Shown here: piece after piece, positions 1 to 5,731 of the stretch | Position numbering within the stretch: the first letter of the stretch is position 1 | Layout of the letters: every line of letters starts with the position of its first letter | Assembly (NCBI GenBank): GCA_023425485.1 | Contig: JAFACO010000434.1 | Location: 1-9,048, forward strand | Origin: Bacillota bacterium | GTDB taxonomy: Bacteria > Bacillota > Clostridia > Lachnospirales > Lachnospiraceae | Direction of reading: 5' to 3' | Length of the DNA: 9,048 nucleotides | Notes under the pieces: generated by a model | Told to the model about the DNA's origin: nothing | Databases searched by the model: none | What the model saw: only the letters and a program-made list of their open reading frames with translations | Program-made: the position numbers and the translations under genes

Positions 1-698
1 GGGTTGCCTCTGGTTCCTCGTGCCATCATAATACCATCACACCCTGTTTGAGCTATCATTTGCTTTGCATCTTCCGGAGTATAAATATCTCCACTCCCTA
101 TTACAGGTATCGTTATTGCCTGCTTAACTGCACCAATAATCTCCCAATCTGCTTTACCGCTATAATATTGTTCTCTGGTCCTGCCATGCACAGCAACAGC
201 TGCAGCACCACAATCCTCTGCTATTTTGGCAACTTCAACTGCATTAATTGCATCCGGTGTAAAGCCTTTGCGAATTTTAACAGTTACTGGCTTTTTAATT
301 GCACCTGAAACCATTTTAACAATTTCACCAATGAGCTTAGGATTTTTCATTAAAGCAGACCCTTCACCATTGTTAACCACCTTGGGTACGGGGCATCCCA
401 TGTTAATGTCCAAAATATCAAAATTGCGTTCTTCCAAACGCTTTGCAGTTTCACTAAGTATTACCGGATCTGCACCGAATAATTGAAGTGCTGCCGGCCG
501 CTCTTTTTCGTCTATATATAGTAAACTCTCTGTGTTCTTATTATTATATTGAACCCCTTTTGCACTGACCATCTCAGTATATACCAAATCAGCACCCTTT
601 TCTTTGCATAATAATCGAAATGGCAGGTCAGTTACTCCTGCCATGGGTCCAAGTATTAAATTACCTTTTATTTCTACATTTCCAATACGAAAACTCAC
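1..698 (-). CDS. dusB: tRNA-dihydrouridine synthase B (DusB), 3' end cut by window edge
   Basis: FMN- and NADPH-dependent enzyme that reduces uridine to dihydrouridine in the D-loop of tRNA. The frame is open for 232 codons and runs off the left edge; the family is usually about 320 residues, so roughly the last quarter is missing. Visible motifs are GPMAGVTD (17-24) at the first strand of the FMN-binding TIM barrel, NMGCP (99-103) with catalytic Cys102, VKIRKG (140-145) with the FMN-contacting lysine, HGRTR (171-175) and GSGDI (201-205). The start is GTG at 698, five bases after a perfect AGGAGG at 704-709; no ATG fits this conserved N-terminus. It follows coaX by 99 bases on the same strand with no terminator between them. 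The Dus family assignment is firm and the B subgroup is likely. The exact uridine position modified cannot be read from the sequence. Confidence 0.95.
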   Translation of the reverse strand, partial: MSFRIGNVEIKGNLILGPMAGVTDLPFRLLCKEKGADLVYTEMVSAKGVQYNNKNTESLLYIDEKERPAALQLFGADPVILSETAKRLEERNFDILDINMGCPVPKVVNNGEGSALMKNPKLIGEIVKMVSGAIKKPVTVKIRKGFTPDAINAVEVAKIAEDCGAAAVAVHGRTREQYYSGKADWEIIGAVKQAITIPVIGSGDIYTPEDAKQMIAQTGCDGIMMARGTRGN

Positions 699-719
699 TT
701 GTTCCTCCTGATTCAATAA

Positions 720-783
720 TTTTCATTTATCAAATTGACAATGTTACTATTCTTCTTGTCCCGGCATGATAATGAAAACATTG
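720..783 (-). repeat. Crossing inverted repeats between coaX and dusB
   Basis: Two pairs of complementary arms interleave in the coaX-dusB gap. Pair A is 720-731 with 768-778 (8 bp, one bulged base, then 3 bp). Pair B is 739-745 with 777-783 (7 bp). They cross, so the dusB leader RNA could form either hairpin or a pseudoknot, ending just upstream of the dusB ribosome binding site. Neither is followed by a U-tract, so it is not a terminator. The arms are AT-rich and chance is possible. Confidence 0.4.
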
Positions 784-797
784 ACTCCATATAAGTA

Positions 798-1568
798 TTA
801 TCGCTTATTTTTATCATTTATTATCTTTAATCCCATTAGTGTAAGATTTGGATCATATACTTCTATAATATCAGTTGCATCTGCTATAATCTTACCTAGC
901 CCGCCGGTAGCAACGACTTTACAATTACCGATTCCTGCTTCTTCTAACATTCTTTTGACAATGTACTCTGTTTGTCCAATGCAACCGAATACCAGCCCTG
1001 CTTGCATACTGGTTACAGTATCCTTAGCTAAAATTGTGTTAGGCATAGCAATCTCAATCTCAGGAAGCTTTGCCGTATCATTCCAAAGTGCGTTGGCAGC
1101 GATGCGAAGACCAGGGCTAGTCACACCTGCAATAAAAGCACCGTCTTTCGTAATTAAATCATACGTGATTGCAGTACCAAAATCAATCACTAAAACAGGT
1201 CCACCATATATTTCATATGCAGCCACGGCATCAACTATCCTATCTGCTCCCACTTCCTTCGGGTTAGGAACTTGAATCTTTATACCTGTTTTTGTTCCCG
1301 ATCCGACAATCAGCGGTGTAAGATTGAGGTACTTAATAATAGCCGAAGCAAGAGAATGCATAATTTTAGGTACAACAGAAGCAATTGCTACGGAAGTTAT
1401 CTCTGAATTACTGATATTTTTCGTTTTTAAAAGATCACAAATCAGTAATCCATACTCATCCGAAGTTCTAGCAATACTGGTTGTCAATCGAAAAGTTGAC
1501 TTTATTTCAGATTCCTCAATAACACCAATTGTAATATTTGTGTTTCCTACATCTATAACTAATATCAT
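798..1568 (-). CDS. coaX: Type III pantothenate kinase (CoaX)
   Basis: Phosphorylates pantothenate in the first step of coenzyme A synthesis. Type III enzymes belong to the ASKHA fold, need a monovalent cation, and are not feedback-inhibited by CoA as type I enzymes are. The 256 residues match the family length. Seen motifs: DVGNTN (6-11, phosphate loop 1), GADR (107-110) with the catalytic aspartate, IDFGTAIT (128-135, phosphate loop 2), a SPGLR segment (151-155) and TGGLG (221-225) near the adenosine site. I chose the ATG at 1568 because GGAGG at 1577-1581 sits eight bases upstream and the hydrophobic first strand MILVIDVG begins there. A TTG at 1589 would add seven residues but has no ribosome binding site. 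It lies between a DUF6145-like gene and dusB in an apparent operon. In many Firmicutes birA is the partner gene; none is present here. Confidence 0.96.
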   Translation of the reverse strand: MILVIDVGNTNITIGVIEESEIKSTFRLTTSIARTSDEYGLLICDLLKTKNISNSEITSVAIASVVPKIMHSLASAIIKYLNLTPLIVGSGTKTGIKIQVPNPKEVGADRIVDAVAAYEIYGGPVLVIDFGTAITYDLITKDGAFIAGVTSPGLRIAANALWNDTAKLPEIEIAMPNTILAKDTVTSMQAGLVFGCIGQTEYIVKRMLEEAGIGNCKVVATGGLGKIIADATDIIEVYDPNLTLMGLKIINDKNKR

Positions 1569-1612
1569 ATTGTATTCCTCCAAATTCAATTTAAAAGCGT
1601 TGTATTATCTGG

Positions 1613-1954
1613 TTATTCTAGTTCTTGTATGTCTTCTCCCAAGAAAAATACCTTGTAATACATTTCTAAGGACTCTAAAAATTCCGCTTTCTCCCTTTGG
1701 AGCTGCTTTATTTTCAAAACACTTCCTATTTCATCATAGAGGTAATCATTTTCTTCTGAATCAACCTTAAACATTAAACTTCCATCTTCATCAAATTCCA
1801 AAGATAACGTTCCACCAATATCTTCTGTAAATAAAACACACATTATTTTAAGCTCCTGTTTTATTATCTCCGGGAGCACATTAAAATCCTCATTCAGCCA
1901 GTACTTCATTTCATAAGCACTACTTGCACATAAAACCACTTTATCCTGATACAT
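1613..1954 (-). CDS. Small hypothetical protein, DUF6145-like
   Basis: A 113-residue acidic protein of unknown function. It has no signal peptide and no membrane segment. Its N-terminus reads MYQDKVVLCASSAYEMKYWL and I recognise the general pattern from Lachnospiraceae proteins named DUF6145, but this is from memory and I could not search. The middle looks like a small beta-rich fold (GGTLSLEFDEDGSLMFKV, 47-64) followed by a charged helix (about 77-100) that may form a short coiled coil. The ATG start is well supported by AAAGGAG eight bases upstream. The gene ends 44 bases before the coaX start and begins 97 bases after the argF stop, all on one strand, so it is probably cotranscribed with coaX and dusB. 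The context suggests a housekeeping role but does not say which one. Confidence 0.85.
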   Translation of the reverse strand: MYQDKVVLCASSAYEMKYWLNEDFNVLPEIIKQELKIMCVLFTEDIGGTLSLEFDEDGSLMFKVDSEENDYLYDEIGSVLKIKQLQREKAEFLESLEMYYKVFFLGEDIQELE

Positions 1955-2051
1955 CGCACAAACTCCTTTACCATTCTATCTACCATAATTAGATGTTGCA
2001 GAATTATTCTATCATCGGCTCATAGAGTAAAGTATTTGTGCATGGTCTTCC

Positions 2052-2993
2052 CTACTGCTGATTGCCCAGTGTAGCTACCATGACTGCTTTAATCGTATGC
2101 ATCCGATTTTCTGCTTCATCAAATATGATCTCAGCAAATCGTTCAAAAACTTCTTCTGTAATCTCCTTGCCTTTTACAGCAGGAAGACAATGAAGAATAA
2201 CTGTACTATCCTTCTTCGTTTGGGCAAGCAAAGCATCATTTACCTGATATGGTTTTAGAATAGCAATTCTTTGCTCTGCTAGATTCTCTTCGCCCATGGA
2301 GCACCATACATCCGTATAAATCGCATCTGCCCCTTCCACATCTTCTGTTTTATCAGATATTACAATCTCGCTTCCACTGGCTTTTGCATAGGTTTTACAT
2401 AAATCAACTAGACTTTCTTCCGGCCAAAGAGACGTAGGAGCTAAAATAGTAAAATCAATCCCCATTTTCGCTGCTCCGATCATCAAACTATTTGCCATAT
2501 TATTTCTTCCGTCACCAGCATAGACCAACTTCAGTCCCTTAAGCTTACCAAACTGCTCCTTCAAAGTCAAGAAGTCAGCAAGTATTTGAGTTGGATGGTC
2601 TGAATCTGTTAAACCATTCCATACCGGCACCTTACTGTACTTTGCAAGTTTCTCGACTGTCTCCTGATGATATCCTCTAAACTCTATTCCATCAAACATT
2701 CTTCCCAAAACTCGTGCCGTATCTTCAACGCTTTCCTTATGCCCTAATTGAATATCATCTTTACTCAAATATTCTGGATGTGCTCCTTCATCAATACAAC
2801 CGATAGTAAATGCACAGCGGGTTCTAGTAGAAGGCTTCTCAAAAATTAAAGCAATATTCTTTCCTTTTAAACTACTCCCTGTTATACCTTGCTTCTTTTT
2901 ATCCTTTAAATCAGCAGCAAGTTCCAATAAATAACCGATCTCCTCTGGTGAATAATCCTTGAGTGTTAAAAAACTACGTCCTTTTAAATTCAT
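2052..2993 (-). CDS. argF: Ornithine carbamoyltransferase
   Basis: Cytoplasmic enzyme that joins carbamoyl phosphate and ornithine to give citrulline and phosphate. The 313 residues are the normal family length. Seen motifs: STRTR (55-59) that binds carbamoyl phosphate, HPTQ (133-136), the ornithine loop DVWCSMG (228-234), HCLP (268-271) with the active-site cysteine, and ENRMHT (295-300). The SMG loop points to ornithine rather than aspartate or putrescine as substrate. I chose the ATG at 2993, with GGGAGG at 2998-3003 four bases upstream. The in-frame ATG at 3005 would add MGGF, but it lies right beside a stable hairpin and lacks a spaced binding site. Neither argCJBD nor arcA/arcC is nearby, so the sequence alone does not separate anabolic ArgF from catabolic ArcB; candidate ArgR boxes upstream favour the arginine regulon. 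Downstream genes follow without a terminator. Confidence 0.96.
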   Translation of the reverse strand: MNLKGRSFLTLKDYSPEEIGYLLELAADLKDKKKQGITGSSLKGKNIALIFEKPSTRTRCAFTIGCIDEGAHPEYLSKDDIQLGHKESVEDTARVLGRMFDGIEFRGYHQETVEKLAKYSKVPVWNGLTDSDHPTQILADFLTLKEQFGKLKGLKLVYAGDGRNNMANSLMIGAAKMGIDFTILAPTSLWPEESLVDLCKTYAKASGSEIVISDKTEDVEGADAIYTDVWCSMGEENLAEQRIAILKPYQVNDALLAQTKKDSTVILHCLPAVKGKEITEEVFERFAEIIFDEAENRMHTIKAVMVATLGNQQ

Positions 2994-3007
2994 AAATCCT
3001 CCCATCC

Positions 3008-3032
3008 GCCAAAGTATTTCTTTTACTTTGGC
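3008..3032 (-). promoter_or_regulatory. Hairpin in argF leader next to its ribosome binding site
   Basis: Arms 3008-3016 and 3024-3032 are perfectly complementary over nine base pairs (GCCAAAGTA with TACTTTGGC) with a seven-base loop. In the argF mRNA this hairpin ends four bases before the GGGAGG ribosome binding site. No U-tract follows, so it is not a terminator. It could stabilise the mRNA 5' end or modulate ribosome access; the function is inferred. Confidence 0.6.
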
Positions 3033-3063
3033 CTAAATGCAAATTAATAATTATGCTTTATTA

Positions 3064-3077
3064 TGTTTATTTATACA
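3064..3077 (-). promoter_or_regulatory. Possible ArgR operator over argF -10 region
   Basis: On the minus strand TGTATAAATAAACA matches the general ARG-box pattern TGAATWWWWATTCA at 11 of 14 positions and covers the expected transcription start of argF. A second match, TGAATAAACTTGCA on the plus strand at 3113-3126, also 11 of 14, lies just upstream of the -35. Paired boxes around a promoter are usual for ArgR/AhrC control. The region is very AT-rich, so chance matches are likely and confidence is low. Confidence 0.3.
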
Positions 3078-3103
3078 TTATTCTTATTTTTCACAATTGT
3101 CAA
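3075..3103 (-). promoter_or_regulatory. Candidate argF promoter
   Basis: On the minus strand a perfect TTGACA -35 element lies at 3098-3103. Seventeen bases downstream is TAATGT (3075-3080), a weak -10; an alternative AATAAT (3077-3082, 5 of 6) gives a 15-base spacer. Transcription would start near 3068, leaving a leader of about 75 bases that includes the hairpin at 3008-3032. The -35 is convincing, the -10 less so. Confidence 0.5.
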
Positions 3104-3112
3104 GAATAAATC

Positions 3113-3126
3113 TGAATAAACTTGCA
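3113..3126 (+). promoter_or_regulatory. Possible second ArgR operator upstream of argF -35
   Basis: TGAATAAACTTGCA matches 11 of 14 positions of the ARG-box pattern. Its centre is 49 bases from the centre of the candidate box at 3064-3077, with the TTGACA element between them. This is weak evidence alone; the placement on both sides of the promoter is what makes it worth recording. Confidence 0.28.
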
Positions 3127-3141
3127 GACAGGAAGCTCCTT

Positions 3142-3193
3142 AAATAGTATCTTATTATTTATATGAAAAATAAAATAAATTTCCATACTATTT
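3142..3193. repeat. AT-rich inverted repeat upstream of argF
   Basis: Nine-base perfect arms, AAATAGTAT at 3142-3150 and ATACTATTT at 3185-3193, are separated by 34 AT-rich bases that can partly pair inside. The repeat lies between the SPFH gene terminator and the argF promoter. No gene or clear regulator site explains it. The whole 2994-3314 gap (321 bases) otherwise holds the argF leader hairpin, its promoter, the possible ArgR boxes and the terminator at 3233-3284; I see no coding sequence in it. Confidence 0.4.
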
Positions 3194-3232
3194 TATTTTA
3201 AATTATACAATTACCTATAGTGTGTACTAACG

Positions 3233-3284
3233 AAAAAAGGATAACAACTCCCCCTATTTCTCAGCAGGAAAGCTGTTATCCTTT
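3233..3284 (-). terminator. Rho-independent terminator of nfeD-SPFH operon
   Basis: On the minus strand AAAGGATAACA (3284-3274) pairs with TGTTATCCTTT (3246-3236), and the stem continues through G-U and CUUUCC/GGGGAG pairs to about 18 base pairs. A run of six T residues follows (3238-3233). It begins 31 bases after the SPFH gene stop, so it ends that operon and insulates argF. Confidence 0.9.
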
Positions 3285-3314
3285 CAGTACTTATTATTTA
3301 TATAACACATCTGC

Positions 3315-4247
3315 TTAGTCTATATCACTCTTACCAACCTCAGTTAATGACTTCACCAAGCCTGCTAAGCCTTGAATTTCGGAAGGAATGATAATCTTAG
3401 TCGCTTTACCATCTGCAGCTTTAGCAAATGCCTCTAAGCTCTTTAACTGTATAACTGCATTTCCTGGTGCTGCATCATTTAAGAAACGAATACCATCCGC
3501 ATTTGCCTTCTGAATTGCAAGGATTGCTTCCGCCTGTCCTTCTGCTTCACGAATTGTTGCTTCTTTTTTCGCTTCAGCTCTAAGAATTGCTGCCAGCTTC
3601 TCACCTTCTGCATCTAAGATTGCAGATGCCTTTTTACCTTCAGATACAAGAATTGCTGACTTTTTCTGTCCTTCTGCATTAATGATGGACTCTCTTCTTT
3701 CTCTTTCTGCCTTCATCTGTTTTTCCATTGCATCCTGAATAGCAGCAGGAGGAATAATATTCTTAAGCTCCACACGATTTACTTTAATACCCCAAGGATC
3801 AGTAGCTTCATCAAGGGTAACTCTCATTTTGGTATTAATAATTTCTCTTGAGGTTAATGTTTCGTCAAGCTCAAGATCACCAATAATATTTCTTAAAGTA
3901 GTTGCTGTAAGATTTTCAATAGCATTAAGGGGATGCTCAACACCATAAGCATATAACTTAGGATCTGTAATTTGATAAAATACAACGGTATCTATTTTCA
4001 TAGTAACGTTGTCCTTCGTAATAACAGGTTGAGGAGCAAAGTCAATTACTTGTTCTTTTAAAAGTACATTTTTTGCTACCCTATCAATGAGTGGCATTTT
4101 TACATGAATACCTACGCTCCAGGTTGCTTGATATCCTCCTAAACGCTCAAGAACATATGCATGCGCTTGAGGTACAATACGAATACAGGATGCTGCAACA
4201 AGTAACACAATAATAAATAAAATAATCAGTAATACAATCGGATCCAT
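3315..4247 (-). CDS. SPFH-domain (stomatin/prohibitin, QmcA-like) membrane protein
   Basis: Membrane-anchored scaffold of the SPFH superfamily, members of which assemble into ring-like oligomers and organise membrane microdomains or modulate membrane proteases. The 310 residues comprise an N-terminal membrane helix (about 3-21), an SPFH domain (about 24-180, including VPQAHAYVLERLGGY and PLIDRV), and a helical region at 190-243. That region is made of five 11-residue repeats of the type AEGxKxxAIL, which fits a long right-handed or straight coiled coil. A hydrophobic C-terminal segment follows (about 250-305). The ATG start has AGGAGG seven bases upstream. The gene lies 73 bases after an NfeD-like gene and before a strong terminator. 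SPFH with NfeD is a well-known gene pair, seen for example in the Bacillus YuaF/YuaG operon. Stomatin, paraslipin and QmcA are alternative family names; the client of this protein is unknown. Confidence 0.93.
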   Translation of the reverse strand: MDPIVLLIILFIIVLLVAASCIRIVPQAHAYVLERLGGYQATWSVGIHVKMPLIDRVAKNVLLKEQVIDFAPQPVITKDNVTMKIDTVVFYQITDPKLYAYGVEHPLNAIENLTATTLRNIIGDLELDETLTSREIINTKMRVTLDEATDPWGIKVNRVELKNIIPPAAIQDAMEKQMKAERERRESIINAEGQKKSAILVSEGKKASAILDAEGEKLAAILRAEAKKEATIREAEGQAEAILAIQKANADGIRFLNDAAPGNAVIQLKSLEAFAKAADGKATKIIIPSEIQGLAGLVKSLTEVGKSDID

Positions 4248-4320
4248 TCTATCTCCTCCTATAAAATTAAATTAATATAATTTAGTGTTTTCACACAAAA
4301 CATCTAATTCCATAACATCA

Positions 4321-4791
4321 CTATTCATTACTAATCTTTTCCGAAACCGTACTTGTTTCTTGAACTGCTTTTGTAACCACCAATCTTACTCCGGTAATTG
4401 CTTGCACCGTAACAATTGAGCCTTTTTCTATTCTGCTGCCATCTACAGTTTTTGCTGACCATTCCTGCCCATCCACAGTTACCTGACCGGTGGATTTCAA
4501 ATTATCAATAGTAACTATAACTATACCATTTTTTCCAATTACACCTTCATAGTTTGTCTTAACTCGTTTGGGATTATAATATTTTAGAACCAAAGGTCTT
4601 GTAAAAATTAATAATACCAAGGATACTGTTAAAAATACTATAATTTGTAATAGAAGATTATCCTCTGCTACTAAGGATACGAAGAATGCAATTAGTGCAC
4701 CTCCGGAAAACCATATCGTAAATAAACCAAGCGTAAAAATTTCTATTAATAAGAGTGCCGCTAAGATAACTAACCAATATATTGATGCCAA
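4321..4791 (-). CDS. NfeD-like membrane protein
   Basis: Short NfeD-family protein of 156 residues, the usual partner of SPFH proteins. Three hydrophobic membrane segments (about 4-21, 25-42 and 47-65) are followed by RPLVLKYY and a soluble C-terminal OB-fold domain (about 78-142). That domain carries the typical GKNGIV (86-91) and TGQVTVDGQEWSA (101-113) stretches. It lacks the N-terminal ClpP-like serine protease domain of long NfeD proteins, so it is the short type. The start is TTG at 4791: no ATG lies near the N-terminus, the first membrane helix begins at residue 4, and AAGGGGG lies about seven bases upstream. A candidate promoter is at 4822-4850. It is the first gene of a two-gene operon with the SPFH protein. 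The short C-terminal tail (143-156) is polar and probably disordered. Confidence 0.9.
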   Translation of the reverse strand: MASIYWLVILAALLLIEIFTLGLFTIWFSGGALIAFFVSLVAEDNLLLQIIVFLTVSLVLLIFTRPLVLKYYNPKRVKTNYEGVIGKNGIVIVTIDNLKSTGQVTVDGQEWSAKTVDGSRIEKGSIVTVQAITGVRLVVTKAVQETSTVSEKISNE

Positions 4792-4821
4792 GATAATTCC
4801 CCCTTCTTCGTCATTTACTTC

Positions 4822-4850
4822 ATTTTACTAAATCCTACACGGCTTTACAA
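4822..4850 (-). promoter_or_regulatory. Candidate promoter of nfeD-SPFH operon
   Basis: On the minus strand TTGTAA (4845-4850, 4 of 6 to TTGACA) and TAAAAT (4822-4827, 5 of 6 to TATAAT) are separated by exactly 17 bases. Transcription would start about 25 bases before the TTG codon, just leaving room for the ribosome binding site. An overlapping ECF-type match (4838-4864) is described in the findings. Confidence 0.5.
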
Positions 4851-4903
4851 TAGTAATGATTTCATTTTAATAATATTCTAACCTAGGTCTAATAATTACA
4901 TAT

Positions 4904-4946
4904 AAAAAGCCATTCATCTTTAGCTAATAGCTTAAGACAAATGGCT
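4904..4946 (-). terminator. Rho-independent terminator after DUF4956 gene
   Basis: On the minus strand 4946-4930 pairs with 4924-4908 at 16 of 17 positions around a UAUUA loop, followed by five U residues (4908-4904, the first one in the stem). Two of the pairs are G-U wobbles that would be C-A mismatches on the plus strand, so the structure is built for the minus-strand transcript. It lies about 75 bases after the DUF4956 stop and separates the two membrane operons. Confidence 0.88.
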
Positions 4947-5021
4947 CTGTTTTATAACCATATATTTATATGTAACATAATAATCGTTGTATATTTATTA
5001 AAGTTTTTCTTGTATAGCATA

Positions 5022-5717
5022 TTATAATTGCTGATAACCATTATCTTTTACTCCAAGTTGTATGGTTAAATTACCGTTTCTACAACGAAGTTCATCAATA
5101 AACTCCTTTTCTGACATGCCTTTTTTTAATATAACATCATAGGCAATTTCAAATAAAGTCCCCATATTGATTGTTTTAACTCTCTGCATAACACAATACT
5201 CTGTGTATTTTTTCAAAATATCATCAAACAAATCCTGATAATTCATATCTTCAGGTACAGTAATTCTCAATCTCTTCTCTTGCTGTACGGTTACACCATA
5301 CCCTGATTTCTTTATTACTATGATTGCAAGACCAATAATTACAGCTACAGCAGCACCTAAAGTAATATACCCCAAACCAATCGCCAAACCAACAGACATT
5401 GTTAAAAACACATAGGAAATATCTTTAGAATCTCCTGGGATACTACGAAAACGTACTATTGTAAAAATACCAGCCATAGAGAAGGCTCTGGCTAAATTAC
5501 CCCCAATTAATAGAATTACAACTGCAACAATGGTAGGCAAAATAATGATACTCATAATAAAACTTGCTGAACGTTCTCTTTTGGGTGTTGTAATTAAGTA
5601 AGATAAACTGATAACAAAACCAAGTACTAAAGCTACCCCAATACTAATTAAGGTATTACTAACACTAATTGAAACATCAGCTGTCGATGATACACTATTT
5701 AATATAGAATCAAACAT
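5022..5717 (-). CDS. DUF4956 membrane protein, partner of VTC-domain protein
   Basis: A 231-residue integral membrane protein of the DUF4956 family, with no proven biochemical function that I know of. Hydrophobic segments lie at about 21-43, 53-72 and 101-136 (long enough for two helices). The family signature is the conserved stretch GIFTIVRFRS (83-92) followed by PGDSKDISYVFL (94-105). The segment 76-91 is hydrophobic with two arginines and could be a re-entrant or fourth helix. From about 145 onward is a soluble cytoplasmic-type domain with an alpha/beta pattern. The start at 5717 has AGGAGG ten bases upstream, and that site overlaps the stop codon of the VTC gene 14 bases away, so the two are probably translationally coupled. 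The constant pairing of this family with VTC-domain polymerases suggests a role in anchoring or moving polyphosphate, by analogy with the membrane part of yeast VTC; this is inference. Confidence 0.88.
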   Translation of the reverse strand: MFDSILNSVSSTADVSISVSNTLISIGVALVLGFVISLSYLITTPKRERSASFIMSIIILPTIVAVVILLIGGNLARAFSMAGIFTIVRFRSIPGDSKDISYVFLTMSVGLAIGLGYITLGAAVAVIIGLAIIVIKKSGYGVTVQQEKRLRITVPEDMNYQDLFDDILKKYTEYCVMQRVKTINMGTLFEIAYDVILKKGMSEKEFIDELRCRNGNLTIQLGVKDNGYQQL

Positions 5718-5731
5718 GGATGTCCTTCCTC

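Noticed and set aside
48..486. Two overlapping plus-strand open frames
   Set aside because: Both are opposite dusB, whose reading frame is continuous with all key motifs.
766..1275. A 169-codon open frame on the plus strand
   Set aside because: It lies wholly opposite coaX, whose motifs are unmistakable; its translation shows no family signature and it has no ribosome binding site. It is an antisense shadow.
1324..1770. A 148-codon plus-strand open frame spanning coaX and the DUF6145-like gene
   Set aside because: It runs opposite two well-supported minus-strand genes and has no recognisable domain.
1957..2050. Possible promoter or terminator between argF and the DUF6145-like gene
   Set aside because: A TAGAAT resembling a -10 is present but no -35 lies at a proper distance, and no hairpin with a U-tract is seen.
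2052..2993. Possibility that the carbamoyltransferase uses putrescine, acetylornithine or aspartate
   Set aside because: The DVWCSMG and HCLP loops and the overall length fit ornithine carbamoyltransferase.
4286..4302. Small hairpin (TGTTTT/AAAACA) in the nfeD-SPFH gap
   Set aside because: It has only six A/T-dominated pairs with no U-tract and is too weak to call in such AT-rich DNA.
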